DNA of 42,122 nucleotides from CAZKEG01 sp964601575 (GTDB lineage: Bacteria > Desulfobacterota > Thermodesulfobacteria > Thermodesulfobacteriales > Thermodesulfatatoraceae). Where the stretch lies: the NCBI GenBank assembly GCA_964601575.1, contig CAZROA010000093.1, positions 1-42,122 on the forward strand, read 5' to 3'. A program made the translations under genes and the position numbers. The notes under the pieces were generated by a model, which did no database searches, was not told where the DNA came from, and saw nothing but the letters and a program-made list of their open reading frames with translations. Every line of letters begins with the position of its first letter. The first letter of the stretch is position 1. This document shows positions 39,148 to 42,122 of this stretch, in pieces.

Positions 39148-40815
39148 GTGGAAAATTACTTCAAATGGGCAGCAGAAAAGATCTACTATGACGCCAAGGA
39201 GGAAGGGCGTCTCATTGAGGGAAAATCCCTGGATGAATTAAAAGAGATAGCCCTCCGCCAAGAAGGAGTGATCCAGACCCAACTCGGCTCTTTGGCTGCT
39301 GACTCAGAGCCTATGTCCCGTTCGGCCCCTCACACCAAAAACAACATCGACCATCCCTTCGGTGAACAGGAAGAAGAACTGGCCCACATGGCTGTTGAGT
39401 ATCTCTCACGGGAAAGGATCATTTCTTTGGATACCATCATCGGTGACGGAAAAGACGGAGTGACTGCTCGTTTCCTGATCCCTGAAGCCTATGCTCAACT
39501 CGCCTATGGTTTAAAGCTCTTGTTCGAAGACAACCCTGCCCCGCGGGTGGTGGAGAATCCCACTTATACCATCATCTATTTTACCGACGAGGCCTTTGAA
39601 TATAACAAGGCCAAGAAATTGATCGACAAAGACATTACCGTGCGTTTGTGGATGGGCTCTAAGCGTGGAGATCAGGTAAAGATCTGCCGGAATACCATCT
39701 ATCTGGGTGAGGCCAAAAAGGGCGTCTTTCAGTTTGAGTCTTGGCGGGTAAAGACCATTGACAAGGCAGGGATCTTTCTCCATTGCGGTGCCCGTCGTGA
39801 CTATTTATGGATCTATGACTTGGAGACCGAGCGCCCAGAACTTCAAGAAGTAGTCACCGGGGTAGCAGGGCTTACGGCCACCGGAAAGACCACCACCCTT
39901 TGTCGTAATCTGGCTCGTATCCCCAAAGAACGCTCGGAGATGATCGGAGACGACGGCGGTACCTTTGGCTATGACGGGAGTTATGCCGCCTTTGAATTAG
40001 GCGGGCTCTACGTAAAGACCGAGGGGCTTGACGAGAGTCAGCCGGAGATCTTACGGGCGGCCCTGGCTGAAGATTGTTTCTTGGAAAACGTAGCCATCAC
40101 CCGTTACCCCTATATGCCAAATTTCCAAGACCTTTCGAAGACCAGCAACGGTCGAGCGGTGGTGACCCGGCGGAATCTCAAGATTGCCAGTCCTGGTCTG
40201 CGGGCGGATAAGGTGAATTACATTATCATCCTGACCCGAAACCCCTTGATGAACGTGATCAGCAAGTTGACCCCGGAACAGGCCACCATGCAATTCATCT
40301 ACGGTGAATCCATTGAATCAAGCGGTGGGAATCCAGAAGAGGCCGGAAAGTTCAAACGTGTCTTTTTCCTTGACCCCTTCATTGCCGGAGATCGTCTGGA
40401 ACACGCCATGATCTTTTATGAAATCATCAAGAAGAACCGCATCAAGTGTTATCTGGCCAACACCGGGACCATCGGGGCGGAGGAGACAAAGGTCACCTTG
40501 AGGGATAGTTTGGCCGCTTATAATGACCTTTTGCGGATGCAGTTGCGTTTCAGCTTTGAGCCCGATCCTTTAGGATATCATTATCCTATCAAGAGTGACC
40601 GGGCCAATCTCGATCTCATGGTGGCTTATAAGCTATTCCCGGACAAAGAAATCTATCGCAAAAAAGTAAAGGACTTCTTACGCGGAAGGCAAGAATATTT
40701 GGAAGAGTTTGAGGCCAGGTGGGGTAAGATCCCGGAACCCATAAGGGAGTCTCTTCCTTATCGGGAGGAACAACTTACCTTCCCCAGCCAGGAAAACGGT
40801 TTCCCCTTAGAGTGA
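39148..40815 (+). CDS. Divergent ATP-type phosphoenolpyruvate carboxykinase
   Basis: A 555-aa protein with the PEPCK kinase signature GLTATGKTTT (241-250; usual form GLSGTGKTT) and the metal-binding IGDDGG (267-271). Upstream, GEAKKG (187-192) and LHCGA (211-215) align with the GEMKKG and MHCSA segments that hold catalytic Lys and His in classical ATP-PEPCK. The N-terminal 90 residues are not those of the classical enzyme. I expect oxaloacetate + ATP giving PEP + CO2 + ADP, but the divergence leaves room for another substrate. GTG start behind AAGGGGGG. Confidence 0.78.
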   Translation: MENYFKWAAEKIYYDAKEEGRLIEGKSLDELKEIALRQEGVIQTQLGSLAADSEPMSRSAPHTKNNIDHPFGEQEEELAHMAVEYLSRERIISLDTIIGDGKDGVTARFLIPEAYAQLAYGLKLLFEDNPAPRVVENPTYTIIYFTDEAFEYNKAKKLIDKDITVRLWMGSKRGDQVKICRNTIYLGEAKKGVFQFESWRVKTIDKAGIFLHCGARRDYLWIYDLETERPELQEVVTGVAGLTATGKTTTLCRNLARIPKERSEMIGDDGGTFGYDGSYAAFELGGLYVKTEGLDESQPEILRAALAEDCFLENVAITRYPYMPNFQDLSKTSNGRAVVTRRNLKIASPGLRADKVNYIIILTRNPLMNVISKLTPEQATMQFIYGESIESSGGNPEEAGKFKRVFFLDPFIAGDRLEHAMIFYEIIKKNRIKCYLANTGTIGAEETKVTLRDSLAAYNDLLRMQLRFSFEPDPLGYHYPIKSDRANLDLMVAYKLFPDKEIYRKKVKDFLRGRQEYLEEFEARWGKIPEPIRESLPYREEQLTFPSQENGFPLE

Positions 40816-41717
40816 TGAAACGGCTTATCCTGGTCTTGCTTGTCTTTTTCTTGTTCGCCCCTGTAAGGGGGGCCTTAGTGAAGCCCTGTATCGTGGCCAG
40901 TATATTTCCTTTATATGAAATAGCCCGGGGGGTTGGTTCTCCCCAGGCCGAAGTCTATCTCCTCCTCCCTCCCGGGGCTGATCCTCACTCCTGGGAGCCT
41001 ACCCCTAAAGACATCATGTTATTGACCCGTGCGAATATCTTATTCGTTATCGGTCAAGGGCTTGAACCTTGGCTCAACGATCTCCGGAAGGGATTAGAAA
41101 AACGGCACCAAAAGATCTTGCTGGCCAGCAAGGGGGCCCCTCTTATTCACCTTGAACACCACAAAAAGACTGCCCATTCGGGGGTTGATCCCCATATCTG
41201 GCTCGATTTTCGTTGGGATGCCGTGCTTTGCCAGAGATTGGCCGATCTGCTGGGTCAGGTCGATCCTGTTCACCGGGGGCTTTATCAGGAACGGGCCCAA
41301 AAATTAGCCGAGAAGTTCCTTAAGCTTGATCAGGCCTATCGCCAAAGGCTGGCCCATTGTCGTAGTCGAAAGCTGGTCTTGGCCGGACATGCGGCCTTTG
41401 GTTACCTCGCCAGAAATTATCATTTAGAAATGATCTCCTTGGCTGGTCTCTCACCAGAGGCCGAACCTTCTCCTAAGGTCTTGGCGGAGTTGATCAAATC
41501 CCTGCGTAAAAATAGGGTTTCGGCCATCTTTTACGAACATCCTTCTTCACGGCGTTTTGCCGAGGTCTTGGCCAATGAAATAGGGGCCAAGATTTTGTAC
41601 CTAAGCCCCGGGGCCTCTTTGACTCAAGAGGAGATAAAGGCCGGGATCAGTTTCTTTGATCTGATGTATCGTAACCTCGATTACCTGGCCCAAGGGCTTT
41701 CTTGTTCTCAAAACTGA
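40815..41717 (+). CDS. Metal ABC transporter substrate-binding protein (ZnuA/TroA family), no transporter genes nearby
   Basis: 300 aa from the ATG that overlaps the preceding stop (TGATG). A signal peptide is at 1-19. Three family His ligands are visible: PPGADPHSWEP (H58), GVDPHIWLDFRW (H127) and LAGHAAFGYLA (about 193). A short His-containing loop (HLEHHKKTAH) sits where zinc-type proteins have a longer one. The C-terminal position that usually carries an Asp reads YLSPGASL. The membrane and ATPase subunits are not adjacent, so it may serve a transporter encoded elsewhere. Confidence 0.85.
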   Translation: MKRLILVLLVFFLFAPVRGALVKPCIVASIFPLYEIARGVGSPQAEVYLLLPPGADPHSWEPTPKDIMLLTRANILFVIGQGLEPWLNDLRKGLEKRHQKILLASKGAPLIHLEHHKKTAHSGVDPHIWLDFRWDAVLCQRLADLLGQVDPVHRGLYQERAQKLAEKFLKLDQAYRQRLAHCRSRKLVLAGHAAFGYLARNYHLEMISLAGLSPEAEPSPKVLAELIKSLRKNRVSAIFYEHPSSRRFAEVLANEIGAKILYLSPGASLTQEEIKAGISFFDLMYRNLDYLAQGLSCSQN

Positions 41718-41750
41718 ATCCGGCTATTGTCAGATACCGAACTTTGCACT

Positions 41751-41785
41751 AAAAACCCCTCACGAGCCCCTGAAGGAGGTTTTTT
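41751..41785 (+). promoter_or_regulatory. Possible hairpin overlapping the secD ribosome-binding site
   Basis: AAAAACCCCTC (41751-41761) can pair with GAGGTTTTT (41776-41784) with a two-base bulge. The 3' arm contains part of the AAGGAGG ribosome site and is followed by further T, so it could act as a weak terminator after the metal-binding-protein gene or mask the ribosome site. Confidence 0.25.
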
Positions 41786-41786
41786 C

Positions 41787-42122
41787 ATGCCGCGAACCAT
41801 AAAGTGGAAGATTTTCTTATTAGTACTTTTAACTATGGCCTCGATCATCTTGATCCTACCTTCTTTTGTCCCCAACCTGCCTTCTTGGTATAAGCGCTAC
41901 ATCTACGGCCAAAGTTTAAAGCTCGGTCTAGATCTACAAGGGGGAATGCACCTTGTCCTCCAAGTAGACCTGGACAAGGCTATTGCCAATGCCCTAAACG
42001 CCCGGGTCAAAGACCTCCAAGAAGTATTGGCTCGCAAAGGCATTCGTTGCACCATAAGCGAAGGCAACACCCCCCAACAGGTGATCCTTACCTTACCCAA
42101 TCGCAGTGCCTTGGAGCGGGTC
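41787..42122 (+). CDS. secD: Protein translocase subunit SecD, 5' part only
   Basis: The frame is open from the ATG at 41787 (AAGGAGG at 41773-41779) to the window end, giving 112 residues. An N-terminal membrane helix (IFLLVLLTMASIILILP) is followed by the SecD signature LKLGLDLQGGMHLVLQVD. SecD works with SecF and YajC to drive protein export across the inner membrane. The remainder lies beyond the window; yajC is not upstream here. Confidence 0.93.
   Translation, partial: MPRTIKWKIFLLVLLTMASIILILPSFVPNLPSWYKRYIYGQSLKLGLDLQGGMHLVLQVDLDKAIANALNARVKDLQEVLARKGIRCTISEGNTPQQVILTLPNRSALERV

Noticed and set aside
1..42122. CRISPR arrays, insertion sequences, prophage or integrated element boundaries
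   Set aside because: No regularly spaced repeats, transposase, integrase or duplicated tRNA end was seen; the tRNA-Ala has no visible attachment-site copy in the window.

Overview
The window looks like chromosomal DNA of a motile, flagellated, probably thermophilic bacterium of the Thermodesulfobacteriota (Thermosulfurimonas / Thermodesulfatator type) or a close deltaproteobacterial relative. This is inference. It rests on a divergent ATP-type PEP carboxykinase, a LonC-like protease of the kind known from thermophiles, a chemoreceptor with a cysteine-rich insert, archaeal-type phosphoglycerate mutase, and the flagellar/chemotaxis gene order. I see no phage, insertion sequence, CRISPR array or integron; nearly everything reads as intact, tightly packed core genome.

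Layout. 1-5650 (+): a methyl-accepting chemotaxis protein, a Lon-like protease with degenerate ATPase motifs, and a radical SAM protein. 5647-10761 (-): a four-gene YbhGFSR-type efflux system (HlyD-like adaptor, double-ATPase protein, two ABC-2 permeases). 10922-11536 (+): an HNH endonuclease. 11539-17891 (-): a chemotaxis operon cheY-cheB-cheR-cheA-dnaJ-like-cheW. 18009-19019 (-): a stand-alone pyruvate-kinase-C-domain protein and a HEPN-like protein. 19113-31687 (-): one long flagellar operon fliL-fliM-fliN-fliO-fliP-fliQ-fliR-flhB-flhA-flhF-flhG-fliA-cheY-(fliL-like)-(60-aa protein)-(membrane protein)-(fliK-like). 31832-32648 (-): tRNA-Ala(GGC), a 67-aa conserved-looking protein and a methylated-DNA repair methyltransferase. 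32730-42122 (+): a soluble sensor kinase, an FKBP prolyl isomerase, phosphoglycerate mutase, L-aspartate oxidase, a LysM lytic transglycosylase, a PEP-carboxykinase-like enzyme, an orphan metal-binding protein and the 5' end of secD.

How it fits together. The window holds the flagellar export gate (FliOPQR, FlhAB), the switch proteins FliM/FliN, the positioning GTPase/ATPase pair FlhF/FlhG, the flagellar sigma factor FliA and two CheY proteins, next to the receptor-kinase-adaptation set (CheA, W, R, B) and one receptor. Sequence upstream of fliL shows a near-consensus sigma-54 promoter and, about 80 bp further upstream, a perfect 18-bp palindrome resembling the binding site of a FleQ/NtrC-type activator. 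Sigma-28-like elements lie upstream of the che operon and of the second cheY. This suggests a sigma-54 then sigma-28 cascade, with FliA made from the sigma-54 operon. Rod, hook, filament, basal-body ring and export ATPase genes are not in the window.

The items I consider most worth a second look are the sigma-54 promoter plus palindrome, the cysteine-rich module inside the receptor HAMP region, loss of the guanine-specificity motif in FlhF, a FliM-like CheY-docking motif at the start of FliN, the DnaJ-like gene inside the che operon, the unnamed 60-aa flagellar protein and the 67-aa protein next to tRNA-Ala. I did not find a clearly novel multi-gene system.
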